This document shows positions 36,335 to 49,000 of a stretch of 64,000 nucleotides of DNA, piece by piece. Position numbers and translations under genes: made by a program. The DNA is from Doryteuthis pealeii (lineage: Eukaryota; Mollusca; Cephalopoda; Myopsida; Loliginidae), in the NCBI GenBank assembly GCA_023376005.1, contig CM042143.1:83054564-83118563 (forward strand). The letters run 5' to 3'. Numbering within the stretch: the first letter of the stretch is position 1; every line of letters begins with the position of its first letter. The notes below the pieces were generated by a model. It had not been told where the DNA came from. It ran no database searches and was given only the letters and a program-made list of their open reading frames with translations.

Positions 36335-36480
36335 TAGGGCATCCCATCGTGGTGAAATGGTTAGCAAGCTAGTCTGACAGATCCATTACTACTAAATAGC
36401 AAGTTTGATCCTTGATGGATACCCTATAATTGCAACCTTCTGTCACATCCTACCTGTTGCACACAGGTTGGGTAAATACC
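36335..36480 (+). mobile_element. tRNA-derived SINE
   Basis: TGGTGAAATGGTTAGCAAG (A box) and AAGTTTGATCCTTGATGG (B box), then TCTGTCACATCCTACCTGTT. An inverted relative is at 45270-45365. Confidence 0.65.
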
Positions 36481-36522
36481 CAATTATCTATTGTGGTATC
36501 TATTGTCAATGTATAAATACTA

Positions 36523-36765
36523 CTGTGTTTCCCTGAAAATAATACAGGGCTTACATTAATTTTCACTCTGAAATATAACACTGGAGCTTATGTTTTGGAA
36601 AAAAAAAAAAAAAAAAAAAATGGAGTGTTGCATTGCATGATGTGGTTGTGAAAAATGTTTATTTCTCTTGTTTGCCTGCCACTGTAAACTAGGGCTTATT
36701 TTAAGGAGAGGGCTTACATTAAAATCATCCTGAAAAATCACGCAATTCTTATTTCTGCAGGATAT
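36523..36765. mobile_element. TA-flanked Tc1/pogo-like MITE, truncated copy
   Basis: Left end CTGTGTTTCCCTGAAAATAA follows TA at 36521-36522; the right end is not recognisable. An internal poly(A) run at 36600-36620 is an expansion not present in the 19921 copy. Confidence 0.6.
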
Positions 36766-36794
36766 ATTAACATTCAATAAAGCCATAGAGAATA

Positions 36795-37030
36795 TATGGC
36801 ATATCAACCCTTTTCGGGTCATTTAATGCTGAAACAAGTCATTTTGATAAAAGTTTCTATGTTTCAAGTTCTTAACATCTTCTAATTGGTATAAATAATT
36901 TTCATTAACTTCATTTGGTTTGTTTTGTTTAATAGTATAATAACCCTGTGGGTTATCTAAGGTCAAAAACTGTTAGAGTGTGAGATAAAAGTTGGTACTC
37001 AAGTTTCCTTTACAGGTGTAATTTTTGTAG
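36795..37030 (-). mobile_element. Retroposon sharing the GGGTTGAYATGCC tail
   Basis: The inverted partner is at 49920-50142; shared blocks include AACCCTGTGGGTTAT, TAACTTCATTTGGTTTGTTT and AAATAATTTTCATTAACT. Read on the minus strand it ends in GGGTTGATATGCCATATA, the same tail as retroposon B although the body differs. A short relative is at 24805-24900. Confidence 0.65.
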
Positions 37031-37967
37031 ATGTATTTTATATCTGATTCCTTGATTAACCCTTATTTTTATGATATATTTTATCTTCTATGGTTGTTGT
37101 ACTGTTATGAGGTGTCTATCTGGGATTTCTGTTCTTCTTGTCTTCCTTTTCTGCCTGAGATCTTCATCTCTGTTAGTTTTTAGTAATGAACACAAGACTT
37201 TATCTTTTTTTTTTTTATAGATGTCTTTTATTTCCATTCTCAAGTTAAACACAAACATGTGTGGAGAAATAGCCTAGGCGACAGACTATCATTTTGCATC
37301 TGTCCCCTTCAAACACCCAGCCAAAACTGACTTTCTAAACTAACTTCTGTTCCCATGTTTGGCTCTGGCCAATTAGCGAACAGGTCAATTAAAAAGATTA
37401 AGTTCCGTCAATCACCTATATCCTACTTTTCTATGAAATTACCGTTATTTTAATTTCTACACTACTGTACATAATCTATAGGCAACCTATCAATATATAT
37501 TATATAACACTTATGGGAGAACCTTTATAATGTAATTTCAAATGTCTCCACTTATTCACCTTCTGATAGCACACTCTTGGAATCTTCCATAGATGATTCA
37601 AAAAAATGTTAATGGGAATACCTTAGAAGAGCAGAACTGATATTATGAAAACTTCTTGGGGAACATTCCAATAATATGGTGAACAGGTGAAGACTTTAAA
37701 ATCATAATATCATGAAGGAAGTCCCACAGAAATGTTAACATTTTTATTTTCAAACACCCTGTACGATTATGAAATATTGTGCTAAGTATTTTATAAAGCT
37801 TAAAAAATGAAGGAAAAAGAAAATAGAAACCTTATGCTTATCAGTAAAAAAAAAAAAAAAAAAAAAGAAAGAAAAAAGTTTCTTGAAATTCTTTATGAAA
37901 ATATTAATACTATGAAAAGTTAAACATTTTTTTTCTTTTTCAATATATTAATGCTTTAGAATACACT

Positions 37968-38515
37968 GACTGCACCTCTGTAGAAGAGTATAAACCCGCC
38001 CACACATCAATGGGCACCTTCTGACCGTGGGTTGCAACCTGTGATGCTTAAGGATGAAACCCTGGTGGCAATGACATGCAACACTCCACTTTGGCCCTTA
38101 CTTAGGCTAGACGGGTGGGTGGAGAGGCTCCCTCTGATCAGTCAGATGGTCATGTCAAACCATAGTACCTACATGATTGTACCAACCTTGCCCTTATGGC
38201 AAGCTCCAACCCTTATCATATATGTACTAGAAGGCAGTGACTGAGGGTCTTAATGTCCTAGTTATGATGTTAAACAATCTGATGGTGAGGTTCCAATTCT
38301 GGAGCTCTGGGGAGTGTGGAGTACCTCTTCATCACTATTACCCCCTGGTCCACTCAGAGTGGTAGTACCTGTTAGTGTCCCATTTATGGGTTATATAAAA
38401 AAAACGTGTTTAAAAAAATATTGAATATCCATCAAGAATGAGTAAAACAAAATGTCTTTGGCATAAAATAACCCAACAAGGGTTGACATGCTATAAAATC
38501 CAACCACCCAGCCAA
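37968..38515 (+). mobile_element. Retroposon B, long copy
   Basis: Starts CACTGACTGCACCTCTGT and ends GGGTTGACATGCTATAAAAT, then CCAACCACCCAGCC. About 550 bp, longer at its 5' end than the copy at 16926-17346. Homologous over its full length to 52548-53115. Confidence 0.7.
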
Positions 38516-38519
38516 TTCA

Positions 38520-41500
38520 AAAAGACAACCTAGTGGCTGAAACAACTGAGAGTAAAAACTGCATTAACATTATGATAAAGAGTCCCAAATTATAATTATA
38601 AACATTGTGTAAGGAGAGAAGTTTATTTTTTTACTTTTACAATGCATTGGCTTTAATCAAGACCCTGTATTCAGTAAATCACAGCAAATGAGCTATTTAT
38701 GTAATTGTAGGTTTTGGTTGTACAGCTAGCTGATAATTCATTGGATTTAAGATATGAACCAAAACAAGAAAGTCACTAAAAATATTTCTAGAGAGAAAAA
38801 AAATAAATTGAAATCAAGGCAAAAAGATTTTTAGATTTCAACATTGATGTAATTATGTTCTTTGTACTCTGAATATAAAAAAATGAGTTTCTCTTCAACT
38901 ATTAATTAACCAACTAATTTGGGATTCTATTTCTCAACTAACAGATAAAGCAATTTTTAAAAGAATAACAAATTCTTACACATTTTGCAGAATTTAATTT
39001 AGATTTTATTTTTGAAAATTAATCTTTCAGATTTTATATACTAGCAATTTAAAAAATCTATAAAATTCATAGATTTTCTTTTCTTTTTTACTTTCTTTTT
39101 AGTAGTGAAAAGAAAAGAGAACAAGGAAAACAAAAACTTAATTCAATGAATAAAGTTTACATTTTAGATTTAGAAACAATTGTTGCGATTTCGAAAACTT
39201 TCTTTAAAAAAAAAATCTACATAGATAAAAAAAAACAAAAAACAATCTAAGTTTGAATAAGACATTATTAAAAAAATAAAAATAAATAAAACACCTAATT
39301 TGACAATTTATTAGCATTTTCTTAAAATTACTCATTAAAAGAATGTACACAAAGCAGTAGAGAATAATGCACAAACGTGACTTTATTTATTGCTTTTCTT
39401 TTGCATAAATCAATGAACAAATAACAAAATTACCAGAGAAAAGAATCAGTAACAACGCGAAAACATTTGTTTGCACGAATAAAAAAAGGTAAACAAAATT
39501 ATTTTACTATGTATAGTATACCATATTTTTCAAGATGGCGGAGTTAACATTGAATAATTTATTTCGAACACAAGCAACAATATAAAGAAATGTGTTTGAG
39601 GAATCTACGATAGCAATCAAGAAAAGGGTACAAAATAACATAACCTACTTTTACAATTATTAATAATCTACAAAACGAGTGAATAAACCCCCATGTAAGT
39701 AAGTAACTTGGAACAGCAGAGAAAAACAATGGGTTATTTACAAAAACAAAACTTTTAATTCTTTAAAAAGGGAAAAAGTTTTAGTTTTTTTTCTATCCAA
39801 GATTAATTACTTATTAAAAAACTGATAGATTTTTGGGGGTAAATTTTAGGTTTTTCTAAGAAAATTATCCTATAAGCTTGGATTTATTTATTAATAAACA
39901 TTTTTTTTTAAAGAAAGAAAGAAAGAAAGAAAGAACTGGACAGTTAGCAGTACTTATATAAATTTAGCTCAGGAGAGAGAGAGTTTTTAATTTCTTTTTA
40001 GACTTGACAATTATATATAATGAATGAATAGCAAATATGAAAAGTGCTTGTATACCCAAACAAAAGTAGTCAATGCCAAATTAGCTGAGCAAGTTTAAAA
40101 TCTCAAATAAAATATTATCGTACTAATTTACAGTTACTAAAGTTTCATGCGTATTAGGCTATAATATATAGACAGACAGACAGAACAGGTGGATGAAAAC
40201 AAGTCCGAAAATAGTTTATCATCTTCTAAAAACAAGAAGAGTTCAGCTAATGTGTGTGAATCTACTTATAGAAAGATTCACGTGACCAAATATAAATACA
40301 ACAACGAAATTTAATTTTCGAACCAGATATATTAAAAAAAAAAAAATTTCACATCGTTGTGGTTGATGCAAAATTAGAATTTATCTACTAACAAAAAGCA
40401 AGCAAACAAATTGCTAAATTTTAAAAAGCTAGAAGTAAAAAGAAAAAAATACTAATGTAAAAAACTACAAAAAAGGCTGGTGGATATTAACGGCATATCA
40501 ACCTGCCTGGGGTTGTTTCACGCCAACAGGTTAGAGAATTGTGTATCTCTATATTTACACTATTTTAGATAACCGTTGTAACGATGTGTTATAGAAAGAA
40601 AAAAAAAAGATGTCACTGATTGAAGAGTACAAATGTAAATTTTGTGAAGAAATTGGTCAATTCTATTAAGGAAAAAAAAAAAGAAGAAAAAAAAGTAACA
40701 TCACTTGCCTAGATTATTTTTTGACTCGGAAAAAAAATCGGTCACTGATGATGAGCAATGAATGATGATCAACATATTTGCATCGATTTATTAGTCATAA
40801 ATAAATAAATAAATATTTAAATAAAACACAAAAAAAGAAAAAGGAAAAACAACTTATGTAATTTAATTTTTTTAAAAGAGGCAATAAATTAACGTTACAC
40901 ACGATTATTAAAAATTGTTAAGAATAACGAGGAAAAAAAATCGAACTATGATTCATACAAAAAGTATTTTTAAAGTTCAAGCACATCTTTATTTTGTATT
41001 TAAAAATAAATTCATTTTTATTTTTCATCTTTTAATTCAATAGAAAAGCAAAAATAAACTGTGACAAGTGGTTGTTGTTGTTGTTCACCCTTAGGCAGAA
41101 GGGTGATTTTAATTTAATTTTTTAATTTTTATTTATTTATTTATTTTTGCATTCAGACTTAATTTAAATATGGTGTGTTGAGAAGTTAGAAATTTAGGCG
41201 TAATATTAATAAACAATACTGAACTGATTAGAATCTTAAGATATTTAAAATAATATTTCAATAAAAAATGTTTTGCATTCAATCCAGACACTATTTAAAA
41301 AAAAAAGAAGATAATTAATAATTGTCAATTTACTTATATTTTCTGATGATCGAGACAAAACAAAACAAAACAAAAAACATGCTAAAAAACCATAGTATTT
41401 TTAAATATTTAAAAAAAAATTTAGTCTTTAATGTTTCGTGTCGACATTAAAAAAACAAAAATAAAAGTAAACTATTAAAAGACCATCCTAAAAAAACAGC

Positions 41501-42600
41501 AAATAAATATTAAACATGTATGATTTTAAATACTGTTAAAATTGCATCACCAATTAAAATGTTAAATAAATAGCGATATATATATATTTTTTTGAACTCA
41601 CTATTACTATAAAAAGTGTATGAAATTAGAAAATGATTGTCTCGTATTTATTATATTGTTGTTGGGATTTCAGTAAAAAAAAAAAATATATAAAGACTTA
41701 ATAGTTTAATAAAACTGAAAGGAAGAAACATTTTTAAAGGATCAAGGAAAAATGAAAAATTGTAGAGATTTTTGGTTTGTTATGTTTTAGTGATTAACTA
41801 AAATCAATTAAATAAATGATTTTAGATATATTTTTTTGAAAGAACTTTGATTTAAACAAAGTATTTTCTTTTGTTTTCTCTTTCATATTGTTCAAGGAGC
41901 AGACACAATTAAATGGCAAACAGGTTTAACAACAGATTAACCAAATAAGATTTAGAAGCATTTTCAAAGTTTTGTAAAAGAATTAATACAATATAAAGTT
42001 TATATTGTATTAATTCTTTAAACTATAAAACACAGTTTATTAAACTGGAAAACACATAAAAAAACAACGTAATTAAATTTTTTAAAAAGTCTAGATTCTT
42101 TTTATATTAATTTAAAGTATTTTCTTAGACACAGAAAAGACGTCAAATCTTAAGTGAAACTATTAATTCATTGTTAGATTGCACGTGTTTTAGTGCGTGC
42201 TAAAAATAAATTGTCCCATTATTGTTAAAAAAACAAAAAACAAAACATTTATTTCAGTTAATCATATGTAAATAAAAGCAAAAATAATATTAAACAAAGA
42301 GACGTAAATAATAATGTAAGGAACCTCAAAAGTATTACATTTTTCCGATCTAAACGAAAACGATGGTAATAATATTTGAAATCTAACAAGGTAGAACATT
42401 AAAACTAAATTTTGTTGGTTTTATAATAGAAATTTACTACCAAAATAAATGCTAGTCGCAATTGCAACTAAAAGATGAGATACTATATCGTCTAAAGTGG
42501 ACATCATTTCAAGGAAATATAAGTAAGTAAAAGAAAACAAAAATACCAACCAGAATCATTAATAAACTTTTTTTTGTGGGGTTAGACGTTTATACATAAT
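38520..42600. other. Intronic AT-rich region, few repeats
   Basis: Part of the inferred WIPI4 intron 1. No exon recognised. It holds poly(A) tracts, a GAAA tetranucleotide run (39910-39936), an isolated fragment of the shared SINE tail (40485-40570) and a 21-bp perfect palindrome at 41977-42019. Fewer transposons than elsewhere in the window. Confidence 0.5.
41977..42019. repeat. Perfect 21-bp inverted repeat
   Basis: AAAGAATTAATACAATATAA plus A pairs exactly with its inverse across a single G at 41998. AT-rich, in the inferred WIPI4 intron 1. Confidence 0.8.
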
Positions 42601-42619
42601 GTTTTTGCCATCTACTTAC

Positions 42620-42700
42620 CTTCATTAGTATCACAGATGTTCGTATCAAATTTTATACAAAGACTCAACGCAAAATGTCAGTCATTATTTCTTTCTTAAC
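42620..42700 (-). other. WDR45: Probable 5'UTR exon of WIPI4 (upstream boundary unknown)
   Basis: On the minus strand a strong donor, GAAG|GTAAGT, lies at 42620/42619, in the interval just upstream of the divergent RBM22 start. The first WIPI4 coding exon is preceded by a good acceptor (CTCTGCAG ending at 28873), so the gene must have at least one upstream non-coding exon, and this donor is the best candidate I see. The upstream boundary given here is arbitrary. The exon carries an ATG that would open a short overlapping upstream frame. Confidence 0.45.
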
Positions 42701-43041
42701 ATTTTGCATCCGATGTTTACTAAACATCAATTGACCTAAAACTGAAATGAATTTGACCCGGAAGTAGTGAACTAAGAGTTCAGGTTACACCTAAAAGCTG
42801 GATTTTCTCAGTCTGGTTAAGGAAAATGATGGTTAATTTTACCTAAATGGGATTTAAAACGTATTTTACACATAAAAACGTGAATTAAAAAATTAAGTAA
42901 TTAAAAAAATAATCTTATCCCACAACAATTGAATTTTAGGGACAAAAATTATCTGAAAATTTTATTTTTGTTTTACTTCGTTTTTCAGCTCGCCACTATT
43001 TTGCTTTTTTGTAGTAACTTCCGCTTCACAAAGAATGGAAT
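42700..43041. promoter_or_regulatory. Probable divergent promoter between WIPI4 and RBM22
   Basis: About 420 bp separate the inferred WIPI4 5'UTR exon from the RBM22 ATG. Two ETS/GABP-like cores are visible: CCGGAAGT at about 42759 on the plus strand, and ACTTCCGC at about 43017 (GCGGAAGT on the minus strand). No convincing TATA box is positioned for either gene. ETS-type sites and short divergent spacing are common in housekeeping promoters. Promoter activity is inference. Confidence 0.5.
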
Positions 43042-43095
43042 ATGGCGACCTCGAAAGGTGCAAATACTTACAACAGACAGAACTGGGAAGATTCA
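43042..43095 (+). CDS. RBM22: RBM22 coding exon 1
   Basis: 18 codons, [18 protein letters not shown], followed by donor GTAAGT. An out-of-frame ATG seven bases upstream (43035) overlaps this start; the in-frame one is chosen because the N-terminus is strongly conserved. Confidence 0.95.
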
Positions 43096-46000
43096 GTAAG
43101 TTTAATTTTTTAATTTAATTATCCTGTGAATATTATTTAAAATCATAATAAAATGTGTAACTTGAAAATCTGACTTTTGTTTGTTTGCATTAAGTGTAAA
43201 CTCATTGGTTATGTACGATAAAAGAAATTCAATTCACAAGTCGCTTGTCTTTTACTTTTTTTTATTTATTCCTAACACATGCTGTTAAATTAAATTACTT
43301 TCTTTTTTTTTCAAATTATCGTTAAAGGAATACCTTATTATTTTATTTTTGTATTAGAAAAAAAAAATCTCCTGGTCGAATTTTAGCTAGTATATTTGAT
43401 AATGGTACATAAATGTTAAAAATATATTAAAACCGGTGAATGTAAAAGTAAATGTAGTTCAAATGCATCTAAAAAAAAAAAATCCCTTAAAAATAATCAC
43501 GCCACAGATAATACGTTTTTTCTCTCAAAATAAGTTAAATGCATAATCGATATAAATATATCCTGGTTATTCTAGTTAATAAGTAATCAATCAATTCGCT
43601 GATGGTAAAATGTAGTGTTTGTTGTACTCCTACCTATTTAATTTATTTAAAGAAAACCCTGCTCCCTCATTTCACCGTTAACTGACGTGGAAATAAATCT
43701 AAAATTTTACTTTTAAATTTTATTTCACACTGTTTTTTTATTATTATTTGAAACTTTTTAAATCATTTTTTTTAAAAAGAAAATTAAAATGTATATTTTT
43801 CTTAACTAGATTGTCAAATTTATCAAGTGATTTATCAAAGAAAAATATTTTACTTTTTGAAAAAAATTAACTTCAATATTAAAATGAAAAGAGCCGGAAA
43901 TGTAGCTGTATGTTTTTAAAGCCATATGATATAAATGTTTCAACTTGTATAAATTTTTATAACAAATTTGTCACTGGCTATTTTATCAGTTTAAAGAATT
44001 CGAGTTTGTGTGATAATGATTATAAATCTTGTAATATTGAAAAATAAAATATACTTAAATGATAAATTTGGTAAGAATCATCATGTCGCGCTAGTAGCAC
44101 GGACATCCATGACAATCTTTCGCCAAACGTCCATATCATTCATTGTCCCCGGCATGTCCTCTGTGCATCATCCAGTATCCGTGCAGAGCTGGTCAATGTA
44201 AGTCTTTGCTGGACGGCTCGTACTGGCATGTTTATGTGCTGGTTTCCACAGGAGAACATCACTTATGAGTACGTCCCTGCTTCCCCAGCAGTGCCCAGCA
44301 TGTCTTGTTCATCTCTCTTGGATGGCCTGTGTGATAGGGGCAAATGATCGTACAGCTGCTTTTTTGTAAGATGTTATTTCCACAATTAGTTTAATATCGC
44401 ACGCAGCATGCTTGTGCAGCTCCCATCTAGATTATTCTCTAGGTGCTTCATTCAGGTCCAAGTGGTGCAGCCATTTAGTAGCATTGATACAACTATGGAA
44501 GAATTGTCACTTTAACTTGTCAGTGAGATCAGATTTCTATATGACTAATCTGTCTATAGCAGATCATGCTTTCCCTATACGTGCATTAACATTGCTTTCT
44601 GTGTTGAGATATTACTACCTAAGTACATGAATTGTTCTACTGGCTTTGGAGGCTTAATCATGATTATTATTGAAAAGAATACACTTGAATTAATAAATCT
44701 TGAATATGCATATTACTTAAAGCATATATGTAATAAGATTATTGTGTTAGTATAGCATTTAATTCTAAGACTAACAGCAACAAATAAACGAATTACAACT
44801 TAGTTTGATTCTAACAATTTATTAATGAACAAATGAAAACAATGAGTAACAATATAAAGTCCTTCTGTGTATAAGGTTGAGTTTGAGGGATTTACCAGTG
44901 TGCTGGAGAAGATATCTGGTATCTTAAGGTGATTTCTTGGAGAGGATTTCAAGTCACTGCCTCATCGGAGCTGGTCTTTGGTGATTTTGGTATTTTGCAC
45001 CAAAACTTTTGGGCTCATCATGTGATTGGTATATCCAATCACAGAAAGCCTCTCTTTCACTCAACTCCACACACAGGAATTACCATTTTACTGATCCATC
45101 AAGATGAACAAGAAATGCTGAACTCATAAGTGATGTTCTCCTGTAGACACCTATGCATGGACACACCAGAATGGGCCGATCAGCAAAGACTTATAGTGAT
45201 CAGCTTTTTGTGGATACTAGATAAAAAATAAATTTTGAATATATATATTACTTAAACATTTATGTAGTAGGTATTTACTCAACCTGCTCACCACGGGTAG
45301 GATGTGACACAAGGTCGCACGTATGGAGTATCCAGTGAGGATTGAACTTGCCATTCAGTAGTTATGTAGTATGCATAATTGTGTGAAATAACTTGCTTTG
45401 AAATTGTGTATGTACATAGGTATATCATCAAGTCATAGGGTAAGAATGAAAAAAAAAAACCTATTTTGCAGAAAAGATATTGGATTTCTCTGAATTTTTG
45501 AGATGAGGCTTGATCATTAGTATTATTTGCATTATTCGGACTATTGTCCTCATCTTCATTGTTATCTGTACAATGTTTCGGCCGATGTGCCCTCTGGCCT
45601 TCTTCAGGTATTTCTTGTTGGACTCGGGAACCTTCTTTTCGGACTCGGGAGCCATCATGGAACTTTAAACCTAACCCTTTATTCAGTCCACGGGGGTATC
45701 CTGTTCTCAGTTAGGGGCAGCAGTAACATAGAATGATAATTAACACAGCTTAATGCCTCTACTCCAACTATGGTTAGCAGAATGAGAACAGGATACCCCC
45801 ATGGACTGAATAAAGGGTTTGGTTCAAAGTTCCGTGATGGCTCCCGATTACGACAAGAAGGTTTCCGAGTCCGACAAGAAATACCTGAAGAAGGCCGGAG
45901 GGCACATCGGCCAAAACGTTGTACAGATAACAATGAAGATGAGGACAATAGTCCGAATAATACAAATAATACTAAAAGATGTTGAGTTATTAACACTATC

Positions 46001-49000
46001 TCCTTCCTTGTACAATGCTATGACAACTTCATCTTTAATTACATGGATAAGACATTGGTAGACTGTGAAACAGTTGAATTATGAACAGAAATCTTCAATG
46101 TATAATATCTGAGGTAGACTGTGAATTCAGAGACGTAAATGTTTACCATAGTCTACTCGACAGATGTTAGTGGAATATGAAATAAAGTCCAGTGTATGTA
46201 TTTTTAATTTCTCAACTGGGATTAATACTTTTGATAAAAATGAAACTATGGAAAGCATAAATTAATAGGTTAATTCATTTATAAGTTTAAAAAAATGATA
46301 ATAAAAGACAGCATTAATTGATGTTGTATAGATTCAAAATTGGAGTGTAGTGTTTTCAATTATAAACTTTTTTGACCTCAGAACTGCAAAAGTTGACTGT
46401 TTTAATTTAAAAAAATTGTTACTCTGAAATAGAAATATTGTTAAATACTCATCAAAATTACCAGTGAATAGTAATTTTCAGTTTATTTCAGTATAGGACT
46501 TGATACGTTTATAATCTCAATTCCCTTAAAATACCAACACTGAGGTCAAAAAGGTGTATAACTGAATCACTATGCAACAACTTTAAATCTATAAAACATC
46601 AATTAATGCTATCTTTTATTTTTTAAAAGCTTATAAATGAATTAACGTATTAAGTTATGTTTCCTTAGAGTGTCATTTATTAAAAGTATTAATCCCTGTT
46701 GAGAAATTAAAATATATACATTGGAGCTTCATTTCATATTCTACTAACATCTATCCAGTAGACTATGGTAAAAATTTACATCCCTGAATTTACAGTCTAC
46801 CTCAGACATTTTTACTATTATACACTGAAGATTTCTGATCAAAATTCAACTGTTTCGGGTTATGGACTATAATACATATAGTAAGAATAAAAAAATAGGT
46901 GGTTATTAGTATCCTATGAAATGGCTTATAGGAAAGGCATGGAATGCTATGTGGAAACTGGATGTTGTAAGGAGAACTTACCAGGAGTGATGACTGATAG
47001 GGACTGGTGGTGAGAGAGATCATGGAAATCTTTGTTGTCAGTGCAATATGATGATGATGATGATGGCTAAGTTGTAATCTCAAAAAAGCCTTTAAATAAT
47101 GATAAATACCATAAACAGATATTACAAATTGGAATTGAAATTTTTTTGAATGTTAAAAATATTAAAATATAATACTGTAAAACTTTACTTTTTAATTGTT
47201 TGTTAAGCTAGAAGAAAATATTAAGATATTTGTTCTGTCTGGACTGTATAATAAATGTATATTCATTAATTAAAATCTATTTTGTTTTCAGGAATTCCCA
47301 GTTCTTTGCCAAACATGTTTAGGAGACAATCCATATATTCGTATGGTAAGTGGAATTGATTTGTGCAATCCATTCTTGAATATTTTAGTACTTCTTTCTA
47401 GTGTCCTGGGTATGACATTAAATTGCATCTAATGAAGTTCCAATTCTGGAGCTTTGGGGAGTGTGTATTACCCATTCACTACCATTGCTCCCAGGTCCAC
47501 TCTAACCCAGAATGGTAGTACCTGTTAGGGTCCCATTTATGGGTTGAATAGAAAAGAAATGTGTTAAAAGTTGTATTAAAAAAAATTGAATACCCATCAA
47601 GCATGAATAAAATAAAACATCTTCAGCATAAAATAACCCAACAAGGGTTGACATGCCATAAAATCCAACAAATCAAACCAAACTTCTTTCTAATAATAAT
47701 TACATTTACTGTACAACATTTATATGCTAATATATACGGGTAATTCCATTTCAAATCATCCAGGCCATGTCACCTATCCCTTTCAATTTTTTCTGGATTA
47801 TGTTAGACAATTCCCCAAATTGGTGGAGTTATGTCGATTTTTAACTCTCCAAATTTGGGTGGGGGTTCGCGAAAAACTTTTTGTTTTGCAAAACTTTTTG
47901 TAATCTACTTTTGTCTGTAAAATGAGTTCTAGAGCTTCCCTACTCCTAAAAATTGGTTTATAAAAGCATTTTGGTCAAGAAATCCAATAATGCTATCAAA
48001 AAAGTCTTAAAGGTAACCAATTTTTAGTTATTAGTAATTTCTGATTTGCAAAATTGTAACTGATGTAGCTTTGGTTCTGAGCAAAAATCAAACTAACTTT
48101 TTGGTACAAATAATGTTCAATATATATGAAATAATAATAGAAATTTTTTTTTTGTCATGGATGCAGTGCCATATCAGAATATTGATGTTGCTATGAAAAA
48201 ATCAGAAATCATCAATAACTTAAAATTGGTTGACTTCAATACTTTTTTGATAGCCTTTTTGGGTTCCTTGGGCAAAAATACTTTTTTAAACCAATTTTTA
48301 GTAGTAGGGAAACTCTAGAACTAATTTTACAGACAAAAATAGATTAGAAAAAGTTGCCATTTTTTGTGAACCCCACCAAATTTGGAGAACTAAAAATCGA
48401 CACAACCCCACCAATTTTTGGAATTGGAAGCTCACATTTTGGGGATTGTCTAACTTTAACATAGTCCACACCAGGAAAAAAAAAATCAGAAAAATTGAAG
48501 GGTTGGGTGACAATTTTACTTTTTCTGGATGATTTGACATGGAATTACCTGTACAACCAATATGGGACAGAAGTTTTATTACATAAAAAGATACAGAGAA
48601 AGACTTGTGTTTATTGAAGAGCAAATGATGGTTTATTTTATCTCATTTACATCCTAACATAGAAAATATTATTAAGAAATATCAAGTGCACATGTCCCAT
48701 TGATAACTATTCTTGATGTATTACCTTTGATATAGAGTGGTGGTAGTACCTGTTAGGGTACCATCTCTGGGTCAAATTGATCTGTTTAAAAATTACTCAT
48801 ATTTGATAAGACTGTATGCAAAAAGAAAAAGAAGCTTCTTAAAAAACAACTACACAAAAATGAAAATATGAATGGGATTTTATTTAACTTAAGGTTTGAT
48901 GTGCCATTAAAATCAAGCAATCTGTTGAATATAAAAAAAAGTAATTACTAATAGTGTTCTGTAGTTTTATTTATTTTTTATAAGTGAAATGTATAAATAC

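Noticed and set aside
46802..47083. 93-aa minus-strand open frame with a His run
   Set aside because: The His run is an ATG/GAT trinucleotide repeat, and part of the frame lies in a foldback arm.
48298..48624. 108-aa minus-strand open frame
   Set aside because: Inside the right half of the foldback transposon at 47738-48550, with homopolymer-driven composition and no recognised motif.
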